The notes under the pieces were generated by a model. That model saw nothing but the letters and a program-made list of their open reading frames with translations. It did no database searches and was not told where the DNA came from. DNA of 64,000 bases from Hymenopus coronatus (lineage: Eukaryota > Arthropoda > Insecta > Mantodea > Hymenopodidae), in assembly GCA_030762935.1 (NCBI GenBank), contig CM060883.1:92686501-92750500 (forward strand), in the 5' to 3' direction. Below are positions 33,180 to 43,032 of the stretch, piece after piece. The position numbers were made by a program, and so were the translations under genes. How positions within the stretch are numbered: position 1 is the first letter of the stretch; each line of letters starts with the position of its first letter.

Positions 33180-34482
33180 AAAGAAAGAAACCCTGAATTG
33201 GCCATAAAGAATATCGAAAAGAAACGGGTGATCTCATTGGCATTTCTGCATTTAGTGTGAATAGTGTTAGAATGGAACAGTAAGCATCCGGAAGCCTAAG
33301 AACACCGGGAAAATCTCGTAAACGTAAAAAACGTTTGGAGAAATACGTGACTTTGCAAAAAGTGCTATTCGCAGTAAAGTTCATGATTGTTTTTTCAGAA
33401 ATGAACCAACAACTCTGAATAAAATTTTGCATGCAGTAAATTCTGACACAGAATTGCCACATTTCTCATGAAGTACCCTTCACAGGTTGCTGATTGATAT
33501 CAGATTTAAATTTCAATCGCGAGGGCAGAAATCAGTTATGATGGACAGAGATGACATTGTGATGTGGAGACATCAATATTTGCGCCAGATCAAAGCTTAT
33601 CGCAGTGAAGGCCACAAAATTTACTTCCTTGACGAAACTTGGTTGAATGAGGGATATACAACTTCTTCAGCTTGGTGTGATACAACCATGAGAGATAAAA
33701 AACAAGCATTTCTCTCTGGTCTCTCCACAGGTCACAAAGAACCAACAGGCAAAGGAAGAAGACTCATCATAGTTCACATTGGAAGTGAAACTGGCTTTTT
33801 AGATGGTGGTTTATTGACTTTTGAATCCAAAAGCACCAAGGACTTTTATGAAGAAGTGACGTGATGTTTTTCTTCGGTGGTTTCAATCTGTCCTTCCGAA
33901 ACTTGAGCCTAAGTCTGTTATCATATTAGATAATGCTAGCTACCACAGTTAAAGCAGAACGCATCCCCAATTTGTCTTGGAGGAAAGATGACATTATTAA
34001 GTGGCTTCAGGACCATTTGTGCGAGTTTAGTGCCGAGATGGTTAAACTTGAACTAGTAGCCATTGTAAAAAATGTGAAAACACAATTCGATGAGTATGTT
34101 GTGGATGAGGCAGCAAAAAAGTGTAGGTCACACCATTCTGAAGTTGCCACCATACCATTGTAAACTTAATTCAATCGAGCTAATCTGGAGTCAGATGAAA
34201 AGCTATGTGCGTAGGTACAACACCACCTTTAAGCTGAGTGAGGTTCGCTCCCTGCTTGCCACCTTCGCTGGATTGCTTCAGCATGCAGTAAAAGAAGAAG
34301 AGAAGATGTGGCACCTGGATGGACTCACCGATCGAGTTGTTGAAAGACTTGTAATCACCGACGATAGCAGTTCAAGCGACTGCGAACATACATCGGGAGA
34401 TACAATGCTTCTCTATCAGGAGTTGCAGTTCTGCAGGATTCCGAATAGAGGTAACCATTATGCTTCTGCACGATACCATTAA
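33180..34482 (+). pseudogene. IS630/Tc1-like DDE transposase relic
   Basis: DNA-binding part frameshifted (33180-33480). A long frame follows: MMDRDDIVMWRHQYLRQIK, KIYFLDETWLNEGYTTSSA (first Asp), AFLSGLSTGHKEPTGKGRRL, IIVHIGSETGFLDGGLLTFE. After a frameshift come VIILDNASYH (second Asp) and a segment of about 80 codons. Then LPPYHCKLNSIELIWSQMK (Glu), YVRRYNTTFKLSEVRSLL and MWHLDGLTDRVVERL. Order fits a DDE group widespread in insects with an unusually long second-to-third catalytic spacing. Two or more frameshifts inactivate it. No TIRs were identified. Confidence 0.8.
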
Positions 34483-35230
34483 TGCTGTAACTTATAGACT
34501 TAATAAGTTAATGTGTTACTAAACTCAATTTATTGTCAACAAGTTAGCGCTGCTATATATATTGCTAGTGTTGCAAAACTTATGTGCACACATGTACCAT
34601 TAACATGCGGTGAGTTGAGCCAGCTCCGCCTTGTTGTTGACATCATGACAGAACCAACTTGACACAGATTATACAGAGGATTTTCTTGGTAATGCAGTGA
34701 TTCTGGTCGTATTACATAAATTTTCCCATGGTTTTCCTTTTGCTTGTAATACATTATCTTCTTTAATTTTGTTATATGTTGAATGTTGTTTTGTAAAAAG
34801 GTTAACTGTAATGATTTCTCAGTTATTTCGTTGCCAGTTTCGTGAAATAATATGCCACATTATGATGTTCTATAGTGCATTTCACTGATTTTCATCTTTG
34901 TTACAAAGTTAAATCATGGGGAACCCTGTAATCTCATTTTGAGTTGAATAGGAATGTAACTATATTACACACATTATTATTTTATTATGTATATAATAAA
35001 ATGTTGCCTTAGTGTTAAAGTTTTCATAGTTTATTAATGAAATAAATTATTGTTATAAAAGTTATACTTGATCCCACTTTGTTTATTATAGTTAGCAGGG
35101 CAACACATATATAATTTGTGTCTGCTGTAACCATGTTGATCCTTTATTGCAAATTTATTTGGTCTGTTCTCCACTTTTCATAAATATGAGGTGTCGGGTG
35201 AAATAACCCAAAGTACTGACAGAGAATACA
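34483..35230. other. unassigned; possible gypsy 5' LTR
   Basis: Directly precedes a gypsy-like relic. ACTGGTAGTCAGAGCACAG at 35231-35249 begins TGG after CA-rich sequence, as a tRNA primer-binding site would. No second LTR is present for comparison, so this is weak. Confidence 0.25.
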
Positions 35231-35344
35231 ACTGGTAGTCAGAGCACAGTTAATTTAATTTCAGATCACAAGTATTTCAGGATACAGTAGTTTTATAGTC
35301 CTACATGTGTGTCTTTAGTGCAAGAAATTTGTTGCAATTATTCT

Positions 35345-36480
35345 AATGGCGGCTGTGCAAGATCCTTCTTTGTTGCATAGGAACAAAATTTGATTTGAGG
35401 TATGTGTTTGTGGAGCAGATATTCCATCTATCACTGAATTGGCAGCCATTTTAGAAGTCTTTAGGCAAGTGAAGGACAAACCCTTGGTCAAGCACTTGTT
35501 GATTGCGGAATTTTTGATATGTGAGAAAGCTTTGTCTGAATTTTATGAGTTATTTGCCGGTTGGAAGTTAGAATTGGGGTTTTCTAAACAAAAATTCATA
35601 GGATTTCAGCACGTCTTTCTCATATGCAACGAGTAGACTATTTTATCAAGTATTTCCCAAATGTTCGGTACCCATCTTCACCAGCAAAATTACACGCAGA
35701 ATTTGTGACCTTGATGGAGCGCACTGTATCATGCAGTGAGAAGTTGTAACCCCCGACTAATGTGCCAGTTTCTTTATCTGTTGACCCAATTTCTGCCTTT
35801 AAATCATTAAGATTACCCCAACCTTTGCAGCATTTTGTGGAATCTTTTATTGATTTTGAGGTGATCGATGTGAATTTAACGGTTGAATTTTTGAAGTTTG
35901 TGGTCAAGGTTACTGATTATGCCTCTTTGTAAGGGATTACTAATTTTCAATTATATGAGCTGATTGCCACAAAATCTAAAGGAATTTTATCTAACATTCT
36001 ATTCCAAGTAAAATCGCACATCAATCCCTTGGGTTCATTTCATGCAACATTTTTGAACTCTTTTGTTCCCTGTATTGCCTTAAAATCACTTATGCATATC
36101 CATTATCTCCAACCCCAACAATATACCAAATCTTTCATGGATTTCATGCAGAGAGTATGTTTATATGCTCATGTACTAAAAGTTCCCGATTCAGAAAGTC
36201 AAACTGTTGACCTTATACTTTGGGGTTTGACGCCGAGTGCTTGTTCGGAGTTTGTTTTTGTGGCAAAACTGACTAATTTTAACAAATTAAAGCAATTGTT
36301 ATATCACCTATCTGAATAAAGAGTAGTGGATATTATAGGTGGTGTTGATGTTACATGCCCGCCTCAACCGTTGGTTGACCATAATATGATGACATATTCT
36401 AATTCTTCAAACACTTGAGGTGTTGTTCAGAACACCTCGACATGCTTCAAATGTGGGGCCTTGGACCAGAGTTCGACATT
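35345..36480 (+). pseudogene. Ty3/gypsy-like gag relic
   Basis: Starts MAAVQDPSLLHRNKI and continues in shifting frames (ELAAILEVFRQVKDKP, LICEKALSEFYELFAGWKL, FMDFMQRVCLYAHVLKV, DLILWGLTPSACSEFVFVAK). A zinc-knuckle remnant CFKCGALDQSSTLCRS lies at about 36443-36490. Its spacing is CX2CX4HX4C, but the His position is Gln. Capsid-like retrotransposon gags have this length and ending. The relic has many stops. Confidence 0.6.
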
Positions 36481-36636
36481 GTGTCGATCCGCGTGTACCA
36501 TGTGGCCATCCTAATAGTGTTGCCCAAGGTGACAAAAACTGTTTGCGCCCCTTATGACAATATGAACCAAAGTGTTCATCCTTCGCACTTTCACACCGTA
36601 CGGTACGGTGTCAAGCTCCTGTTAAACCACTAGTTT

Positions 36637-36862
36637 GGCCGCGCCGTGACCGAGTGATTAGACCACTCGCCTCTCACCTAGACGGGCTGGGTTCGATCCC
36701 GTATGTGAGATTTGTAGTGGACAAAGTGGCGCAGGGGCGGGTTTTCCGGATTCCTCCGCCATCGCATTCCACCGGTGCTCCATCTTCATTCCACGTATCA
36801 CCAGTGTCATCGCCTGCGGTGCCACAAGTAGTAAAAACCGGGGAGTTTGGCTTCTCTTGTAA
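36637..36862 (+). mobile_element. tRNA-derived SINE, family B, full copy
   Basis: The tRNA-like head GCCGTGACCGAGTGATTAGA carries box A, and box B GGTTCGATCC lies at 36690-36699. The body AGATTTGTAGTGGACAAAGT to GGTGCCACAAGTAGTAAAAA is shared with the truncated copy at 21229-21370. It is inserted between gag and protease-like parts of a gypsy relic. Confidence 0.8.
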
Positions 36863-36939
36863 TTGAGGAATTATTTTATGCATGTTTGGGAAAAATGTCT
36901 CCAAAAGTATAAAAGTGTTGCCTTCAATGTATTTCTGTT

Positions 36940-37572
36940 AATAGAGAAACTTTTGAGGTCAAAACAAAAGTACGGTTAACCATCCGTTTTCCCGAATTTA
37001 CTTGTGAAACATTTTTGTTATCTTTTGCACAATTTGTCCTATAGAATGATATTGGGTGCAGGTCGAGTTTAAGCGACGCCAAATCTCGTTTGATTTTGTA
37101 CCTAACACATTCATTTCATTCCAGTCTAATTTAGTCCCAGACCTTAATTTACCTGAGTGTTATAGGGGAAGTTACTCCTATTCAGGAACCCCTTTCCCAT
37201 TTGACCGCTGACCAAGCTTCTCCAATTGAGAGGTTATGTTCCCAGTTTGGTTGAGTATTTACGTAGGGGTTACAGAAAATCAACATAACATCCACGATAG
37301 AACTGATGGATTCCACTCCTGTCAAACGTCCGCCTTATCAATTAACGCCGCCAAAGATGGCGATTTTAAATGCTAAAATAGATGATATTTGACTAAAGGG
37401 ATAACTCGCCCGCCAGTTTCGGCCTATAGCAGTCCGATCTTTCTAGTGCCAAAGGGTCCAGATGATTTTCGTCCCGTGGTGGATTTCCGACATCTTAAGA
37501 AGATTTCGATCCATTCTGATCCTATCCCGGACTTACATATCGCTGCTCATCACTTTTCCGAAGAACACCATC
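36940..37572 (+). pseudogene. Ty3/gypsy protease-RT start relic
   Basis: The protease end is suggested by YRMILGA (the ILGxDFL block, about 37035), followed by SDAKSRLIL. The pol linker then reads LSNVRLIN in one frame and VKRPPYQLTPPKMAILNA in another (about 37320-37375). ITRPPVSAYSSPIFLVPKG and DDFRPVVDFRHLKKISIH (37395-37510) are the first RT motifs of Ty3/gypsy. It ends at IPDLHIAAHHFSEEHH, where an unrelated LINE tail starts, so the catalytic YxDD, RNase H and integrase are gone. Confidence 0.75.
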
Positions 37573-38155
37573 AACAATAAATATCTCAGACAACAGATTA
37601 GGAAACTCCAGAATCAAAACTGGACCATCCATTTCTCTTGGGTCAGAGCTCACGTAGGAAACTTTGGCAACAAACTTTTAGACAACCTGGCAAAAGCAGC
37701 AGAGAGGAACAGTGACATGTAGATATGCTACAATAGAATACCTGAAAGTGAACTGCTAAGAGAACTTCAAGAAAGAAGTGTTGTGAAGTGGGGAAGTGAA
37801 TGGCAAACAGCTCCAAAAGGAGAAATAACCAAATCTTATTTTCCAAGTGTAAAAGACAGGCCTAAAATCAACATGTTAACAGACAATGTAACAACTCTTC
37901 TAACAGGTCATGGTAAATTAAGATCATATTTCTACTGTTTTAAAATAACGGACACCCTGACTTGCCTCTGTGGGGATGGAAGCCAAACATAGACCATTTG
38001 ATTTATGAGTGTAAAAAACTAGAAAAAGAAAGAACTGAATTATAATAATATAATAACAGGGGGGGGGGGGGAGTTGTTGGATTCTAAAAGAGAACTGATG
38101 CAGAAGTACAAAAAACAATTTCTCAAATTTGCACAAACAGTAAATCTAGAATAAT
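37573..38155 (+). pseudogene. LINE RNase H end and tail
   Basis: IRKLQNQNWTIHFSWVRAHV, GNFGNKLLDNLAKAA (RNase H end, WVRAHxGxxGNxxxD), then SELLRELQERSVVKWGSEWQ and NMLTDNVTTLLTGHGKLRSY. TCLCGDGSQT with a frame change to DHLIYECKKLEKERTEL gives the CxC-H-C knuckle. The order fits R1/I-like ORF2 carboxy ends. It follows the gypsy relic without spacer. Confidence 0.75.
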
Positions 38156-38387
38156 CATAAAATTATGGTAATAAAATAAATAGAAGAAACAAATAATTAG
38201 TGACATAAAAGCTTAGGGAAAATATCTCAAACATCACAAAGAAGACATTGTAACTTTCATACAATTATGCTATCTATCTGTAATGTAAATAAAATAAAAA
38301 AAACAGTTATTGAAATTTGTAGGCTTTCACGGCCGGAGTCAGTATAAGAAAAATTATTATCTGGGCTTGTAGGCCGTGGTCTACTGG

Positions 38388-38449
38388 GCTCCTCCTCCTC
38401 CTCCTTCTTCTTCTTCTTCTTCTTCTTCTTCTTCTTCTTCTTCTTCTTC
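38388..38449. repeat. CTC/CTT microsatellite in PLE tail
   Basis: Four CTC/CTC-type units followed by about 18 CTT units. The same place in the related tail at 41143-41158 has only GAAGAAGAAGGAGGA, so the run expanded in this copy. Confidence 0.9.
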
Positions 38450-38490
38450 CCAGACGTTTCGTTTGCAGCTGCAGCAGACATCTTCAGTGG
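38450..38490 (-). ncRNA. hammerhead-like fold in PLE tail, degraded
   Basis: On the minus strand: CCA, CUGAAGA core (38481-38487; position 7 is A, a variable core position), a weak helix II, GAAA, minimal helix III CG, U, C, and UGG pairing with CCA. Compared with 41102-41142, helix II has lost pairing (AGAC became AAAC). Confidence 0.5.
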
Positions 38491-39275
38491 CAGTGCGATG
38501 GAAGTGTCCTGGTGGAGGTCTCATCAGCGACTGTGTTGTTAGCTCCATGGGTTGCAGTATATATACCGGTGGCTGGCCGGAGAGCTGGCTGTGATTGGTT
38601 CGGGTTGATGGTGGGCTGCACCTGACAGCGGGCGGTGCTTCGTTCTGCTGACGTATGATTGGTGCGGGAGGAATCCTTGGTTTTGACTTTTGCTAATGCT
38701 GTTGTCCATATTCTGTTTAGTTTCAAACCTTCTTCTTTACGGTTCATGTTATTTTCATGTTTGTATACTTCAAAGGCTTCTCGGTATAAACGAGAATGGC
38801 AGTGTGAAGTTGAAGCCAGTATTTCTGTATTATCAAACTGAATGATGTGCTCTCCTTTTTCAAGAATAGCGTGTTCTACTATTGCTGACTTTTCAGTTTG
38901 GCCCAAGCGACAATTTCTTTTATGTTCGTTAACACGGGTTTTTATGCTTCCCTGAGTGGTTCCTACGTATACTTTGTTGCATGAACGTGCTATTCTGTAA
39001 ACACCTGCTGTTGATAGAGAGTCCCTGGAATCCTTAGCTGAATGAAGTGTGTTTCGGATTTGTTTAGTGGGCTTGTAGATCAAGTCGATGTTGTAGCATA
39101 GGAGTAGTTTGCCAATTCGGTCAGTAACTGATTTAATATAGGGGAGGAAGACTTTACCTATCCTCTCGCTTTTTGCTTTTTGTGTATAGCTTCTCCAGGT
39201 GTAAGGCTCTTCTAATTCCATGTTTTGAATAGCCGTTTGTTATAAGAGCTTTTTCTAGATGTTGAAGTTCCTGAA

Positions 39276-40210
39276 GAATGACGGAGCAGATCACCAAAGG
39301 TTTCAACACAAACAAATCGACAGGTGCCCTCTATTTAGATATTGAACGTGCCTTCGATAAAGTATGGCATGCAGGGCTACTCAGAAAACTGAAAGTCTAT
39401 GAATTTCCTGACACTGTGATAGCCCTAATTAGGGACTACCTCTATGACCGACGATTTCACACCTCAGTAGAGGATGGACCAACATTGTTCAATTTATACA
39501 TAAATGACATGCCAGAATTGGTAAGAACCAACAAGTACATATAGGCAGATGACACTGCTATAACCACATTATCCACTCAGCCACGAATTTTACACTTACG
39601 CCTACAAAATGCTTTAGAAGTGGAGAATTAAAGTAAATGCGAGAGAAGACACAGGCTATAGTCTTCACTAAAAGAATACAGCACCGTAAAGGCAGAAACA
39701 TGCTACAACCACTTAACTACCAAGGCGAAATTATCGATTGGACCTACTTAGGTCTTGTCATGGACCAAGGCCTAACCTGGAGTAGGCATACAGCTAAGGT
39801 CAGAGCCAAGGCTAATAGTCAACTAAATAGACTATATCCCATCATCAATCTCAATAGCCAATTAAAATTAAATATGGGAATTACCCCGTATAAAACGTTA
39901 TTAAGAACAATCATTAACGCACATACATAAACTACAAACACTCCAGAATAGAATAATTAGAATAATTGCCAAATAATCCCCAGTAGCGCCGGCTTATCTC
40001 CTTCATGAGGAGCTAAAACTGCACTCAATTGAGCAGTTCATAAAAAGCCAAAGTTGCAACCTGTACAAGCGTAAAGTAAGGAACAATAATGAACTAATAC
40101 AAGAACTAGGCACACATGAAGCAGAAAATAACAAACACAAGAGACCGCTCTCTCTATTTGACAGAACCCTCGGCCTGGGGGAACCCGATTTAAATGTACA
40201 AGAATAATTA
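39276..40210 (+). pseudogene. jockey-like reverse transcriptase relic
   Basis: RT from motif A onward: GALYLDIERAFDKVWHAGLL, LIRDYLYDRRFHTSVEDG, then directly PTLFNLYINDMPELV. The block that should precede it (PQGSVLGP) is deleted. The catalytic motif reads stop-ADD (39541-39555). Later: WTYLGLVMDQGLTWSRHTAK, NMGITPYKTLLRT, LQTLQNRIIRIIAK-type and AYLLHEELKLHSIEQFI in other frames, ending RPLSLFDRTLGLGEPDL. At least four stops or frameshifts. It abuts the PLE at 39275. Confidence 0.8.
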
Positions 40211-41048
40211 GAATCGCTAGTAAGAATGCCATAATAAAATTACCCATGAATGTGTTTACGACATTAGTTTGGTGGCCCTTGAGGTCCTTGCTTTCTGAGT
40301 CAAGGCGGACCCAGGGTTTGAGGGACCCCCACACTACAGCGACCTGGCAGACCACTAACGGATCTTCTCTGGTATATAGCTAATAGAATGTAACTAATAA
40401 ATGATTAGAATAAAGTTTTATTACAGGTAAAGCAGCATTGGGCGTGGCCATCACTTGGATTGGTGATCACTCAGGTAGGCCACGAGAAACCAACGAAGTC
40501 TCTACTAAATGACCACGTCCTTTCTTACAGGGCTGAACACAACTAATAACTAATGACTTCACCAGACAGGGCAGCAGTAGTTGTAAAAATATAACTAGCT
40601 AAGACTATATACCAAATGAAATATTTTAAATGACTACGTCTTTATGTTACAGGGCTGCAGACACAATGAAATACACCAACGACCTTACCCGAAAGGGCAG
40701 CAAATGTTATACTAGTCCTTTTAGTTACAGGGCTGCAGATATATACACATGCAGTATGTATCTATTCCTCGCCACAAATCTTCCAAGGGCGCAATCAGGG
40801 CTCCAGTCATATTTGCATCCTGGTTCTCACTCTCTCCTGGCTATGGCCTCTGGCCGGCCATAACAGCCGTTCCTTGAATCCGCAGGTGCAACAAGTGGTA
40901 CTGCTGCATTCCTACACCCGAATTCTCTCCGGTGGAGTGGTATTTTAGTGGGTATTGCCACTTTATGGCGACCCCCACACTTGGCAGAGTTATCCCCTCT
41001 GTCACCTGTAGATTGGGTTTTTCTACTCCACTCGAGAAAAAAAAAAAA
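40211..41048. other. jockey 3' region and imperfect tandem motif
   Basis: TTACAGGGCTG occurs at about 40525, 40649 and 40722, with GACTACGTC-like sequence before the first two and CAGACAGGGCAGCA or CCGAAAGGGCAGCA after. That is a 2.5-copy imperfect repeat with a unit of 80-120 bp. The rest, up to the PLE tail, was not assigned. Confidence 0.4.
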
Positions 41049-41204
41049 GCTAACAGCACAGTCGCTATTGAGACCTCCACCAGGACACTTCGATCGCACT
41101 GCCACTGAAGATGTCTGCCGCAGCCGGAGACGAAACGTCTGGGAAGAAGAAGGAGGAACCCAGTAGACCACGGCCTACAAGCCCGGATAATATTTTTTTT
41201 TATA
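41049..41204 (+). mobile_element. PLE 3' tail fragment
   Basis: Matches, in opposite orientation, the tail of the PLE at 38310-39275: AGCTAACAGCACAGTCGCT, GAGACCTCCACCAGGACACT, GACGAAACGTCTGGGAAG, CCACGGCCTACAAGCCCGGA. Only the non-coding tail is present. Confidence 0.8.
41102..41142 (+). ncRNA. hammerhead-ribozyme-like fold in PLE tail
   Basis: Helix I CCA (41102-41104) with UGG (41140-41142). Core CUGAAGA is at 41105-41111, followed by one extra U. Helix II is GUCU/AGAC (41113-41116 with 41128-41131), extended by CCG/CGG with a one-base bulge and loop CAGC. GAAA is at 41132-41135, minimal helix III at 41135-41138, cleavage-site C at 41139. It has the same plan as 27256-27303, including one extra base before helix II. 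Activity unproven. Confidence 0.65.
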
Positions 41205-41224
41205 AAAAAACAGTTAAATAAAAT

Positions 41225-41378
41225 AGGAAAAAATACAAACACAAACACACACACACACACACACATTCTAAAAATGCTTTTTTGGATTCAGGGTGTCTCA
41301 AAACATGTATTTCCGGTGAAATATATGTAAATTTCTAGGGGCAGTACAATACCTTCTCTATACACTATGTACATTGTG
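41225..41378 (+). mobile_element. H-family fragment, hairpin end, forward
   Basis: CA microsatellite (41237-41265), AAATGCTTTTTTGGATTCAG, ACATGTATTTCCGGTGAAAT, and a hairpin half TATACACTATGTACATTGTG. It is then fused to a reverse copy. Confidence 0.75.
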
Positions 41379-42012
41379 TGCGTGCATGTGTAAAACTCAA
41401 AAATGAAAAGTCTGTAAAATATCAAACTTGGTATTTTAAGTTTAGGGATGCAACACAAAAATTATAAGAAAAATTCCCCCACCCCAAACTAACCTTTACA
41501 TGGAAAAAAGAGCTTTGATTTTCTTAAAAATGGCTCCAACAATTTTGTTACCGTATATTATAGATATTTATATTGCAAATAAAATGTGTATCTTGAACTT
41601 TCTGGGAAGAGGCTCTAAATCCTCTTTATTTTGAATGAATTTTGTGTAACTGGCAAACCATAAGAGATAGACAAAAACTAACTAAACAAAAAATGTATAT
41701 CACGTTAAAATACACAATTTATATCATATACTTTTTTTCATGGAACTGACCATTTCTGAGATATTCCTTGTTATTTGTTTCAGATTTAAAATACTTAAGA
41801 AATGGATTTCCACCACACGTCAAAGAGCTTTTAAAAGATTTTACTATCATTTTAGCCTAGCGCATTCCCTTATTTGCCTTCTACTTACAAGGAAGTAAGT
41901 AATTAAGACAATTTCTGCTAATGCTGATCTCGATTATCATAAAGTAGATAGAAGAATATGCTTTTCAACAATAATTTGTTACAGCAATGTAGAGAAAGTC
42001 ATGTGAATAGAA
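41379..42012 (-). mobile_element. H-family fragment, reverse, fused to the previous
   Basis: Starts inside the repeat with AACTCAAAAATGAAAAGTC and runs to AGAGAAAGTCATGTGAATAG. Its own hairpin end is missing, so the forward and reverse parts share one hairpin. Confidence 0.75.
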
Positions 42013-42653
42013 GAAGATTTTTGGACTTGGCATACTATTTGTTACAACCACAGGTCGAGGAAAGCAGTTTGATTGCTCACTCTTCAGCAATTTATCAAAA
42101 AGCTGTATTTCATACTTTCCCCAGCTATAATCATCTACAGTAGACTAACTTGAGGACACACTACAAACAGTCCCTATGACAGATCTATGGTGCAGCAACT
42201 TCCTGTGCTGAGAAACATCTCAAGGTAAACAGATTCCTAGTACTAAGCTCCAGGTTCTTCAAGATAACCTCACCATCCACTTCTTCAGCCAAGGAATTCT
42301 ATACCCATTCAGGATGAACTACTCATTTTCCAGACAAGTACCTCAGCATTGTCAGTATGGAAAGAATGTGTGGTAGCTCTTTCACACATTTCCAAATAGC
42401 TTATTTTATTTCTCTACCTATTCTAAAAAACTTGTGAATTAAATTCTTTCTCAATTACAGTTACTGTTTTAAAAGTGTATATACAGCAAAAAACTTGTAT
42501 AGTACTTACATCCAAATAGAGAATGACTACAGTTATTATGTGATGAGACACTTTCTGATGAACCAGAACTTGGTAACTAACATTATATATAGATGTAGCC
42601 AAATTTAAAAGAACTTAAATGTTAAGCATTTTCTTAAAATAAATATGTCTTAC
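42013..42653. other. cullin intron next to exon, unassigned
   Basis: No repeat recognised. The intron begins with GTAAGACATATTTA on the minus strand (42653 leftward). Confidence 0.5.
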
Positions 42654-42720
42654 CTTGACATAAATGATGCAACCATGTCAGCTTTCTTCCATTGAAATGA
42701 TTGTGATAGAAGTTTTCAAA
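42654..42720 (-). CDS. cullin (cullin-2-like) internal exon, GRKLTW block
   Basis: A 67-nt exon with acceptor CTTTATTTCAG and donor GTAAGACAT. It encodes FENFYHNHFNGRKLTWLHHL-CQ and the first base of a Gly codon. FxxFY...GRKLTWLHxLC is the diagnostic cullin block just before the beta-rich/winged-helix region. Spliced to 30844 the frame continues CQ-GELRLGYLKK, and both splice sites obey GT/AG. The protein would assemble a RING ubiquitin ligase in cytoplasm and nucleus; in cullin-2 complexes the adaptor is elongin C. The exon upstream was not found in the remaining 21 kb. The sequence is free of stops and conservative, unlike everything around it. Confidence 0.9.
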
Positions 42721-42899
42721 CTGAAATAAAGCAAAACAAAACAAAGACTATGAATTATACTAATTTATAAAACTATATTTTAGTAAGTGCAACTTCAAAT
42801 AAGTAATCCTATTATTTGAAAGCAATAAGCTTTTTTCACACATGTGAAACATTTACCTATCTTAGGAAAATAATGCTATTGAAAAAAGATGTAACTTTT
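42721..42899. other. cullin intron upstream of exon
   Basis: AT-rich, no repeat recognised; polypyrimidine tract of the acceptor at 42721-42731 on the minus strand. Confidence 0.5.
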
Positions 42900-43032
42900 C
42901 TTTTTTTACTTTCTCCAGCACAGAGCAACTTGATGTTGAAATGCCACAAAGCATACATATTTTGAGGTCTCTGAGTCCAAAGCTTGCATTACTGGAAGGG
43001 TGTGTGCGTGTATGTGTGCAAATGGCATAACT
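42900..43032 (-). mobile_element. H-family fragment, hairpin-proximal
   Basis: TTTTTACTTTCTCCAGCACA without a full hairpin, GATGTTGAAATGCC, CATATTTTGAGGTCTCTGAG and a GT-rich stretch, ending where a forward copy begins. Confidence 0.65.

Larger units (their letters stand above)
38310..39275 (-). pseudogene. PLE carboxy-terminal part with GIY-YIG
   Basis: A 245-codon open minus-strand frame (39221-38484) preceded by HLEKALITNGYSKHGI in another frame. Inside: KVFLPYIKSVTDRIGKLL, GVYRIARSCNKVYVGTTQ (GIY-YIG, complete), IKTRVNEHKRNCRLGQ (Arg), EKSAIVEHAILEKGEHIIQF, SRLYREAFEVYKHENN (catalytic Glu) and KLNRIWTTALAK. The residues after about 180 are 3' non-coding sequence read through. RT is missing; the junction at 39275 abuts a jockey relic. 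A hammerhead-like fold (38450-38490) and a CTT/CTC microsatellite lie in the tail. Confidence 0.85.

Noticed and set aside
40827..41266. Two overlapping minus-strand frames of 114 and 141 codons
   Set aside because: They run through the PLE non-coding tail and CA microsatellite; length reflects locally higher GC, not coding.
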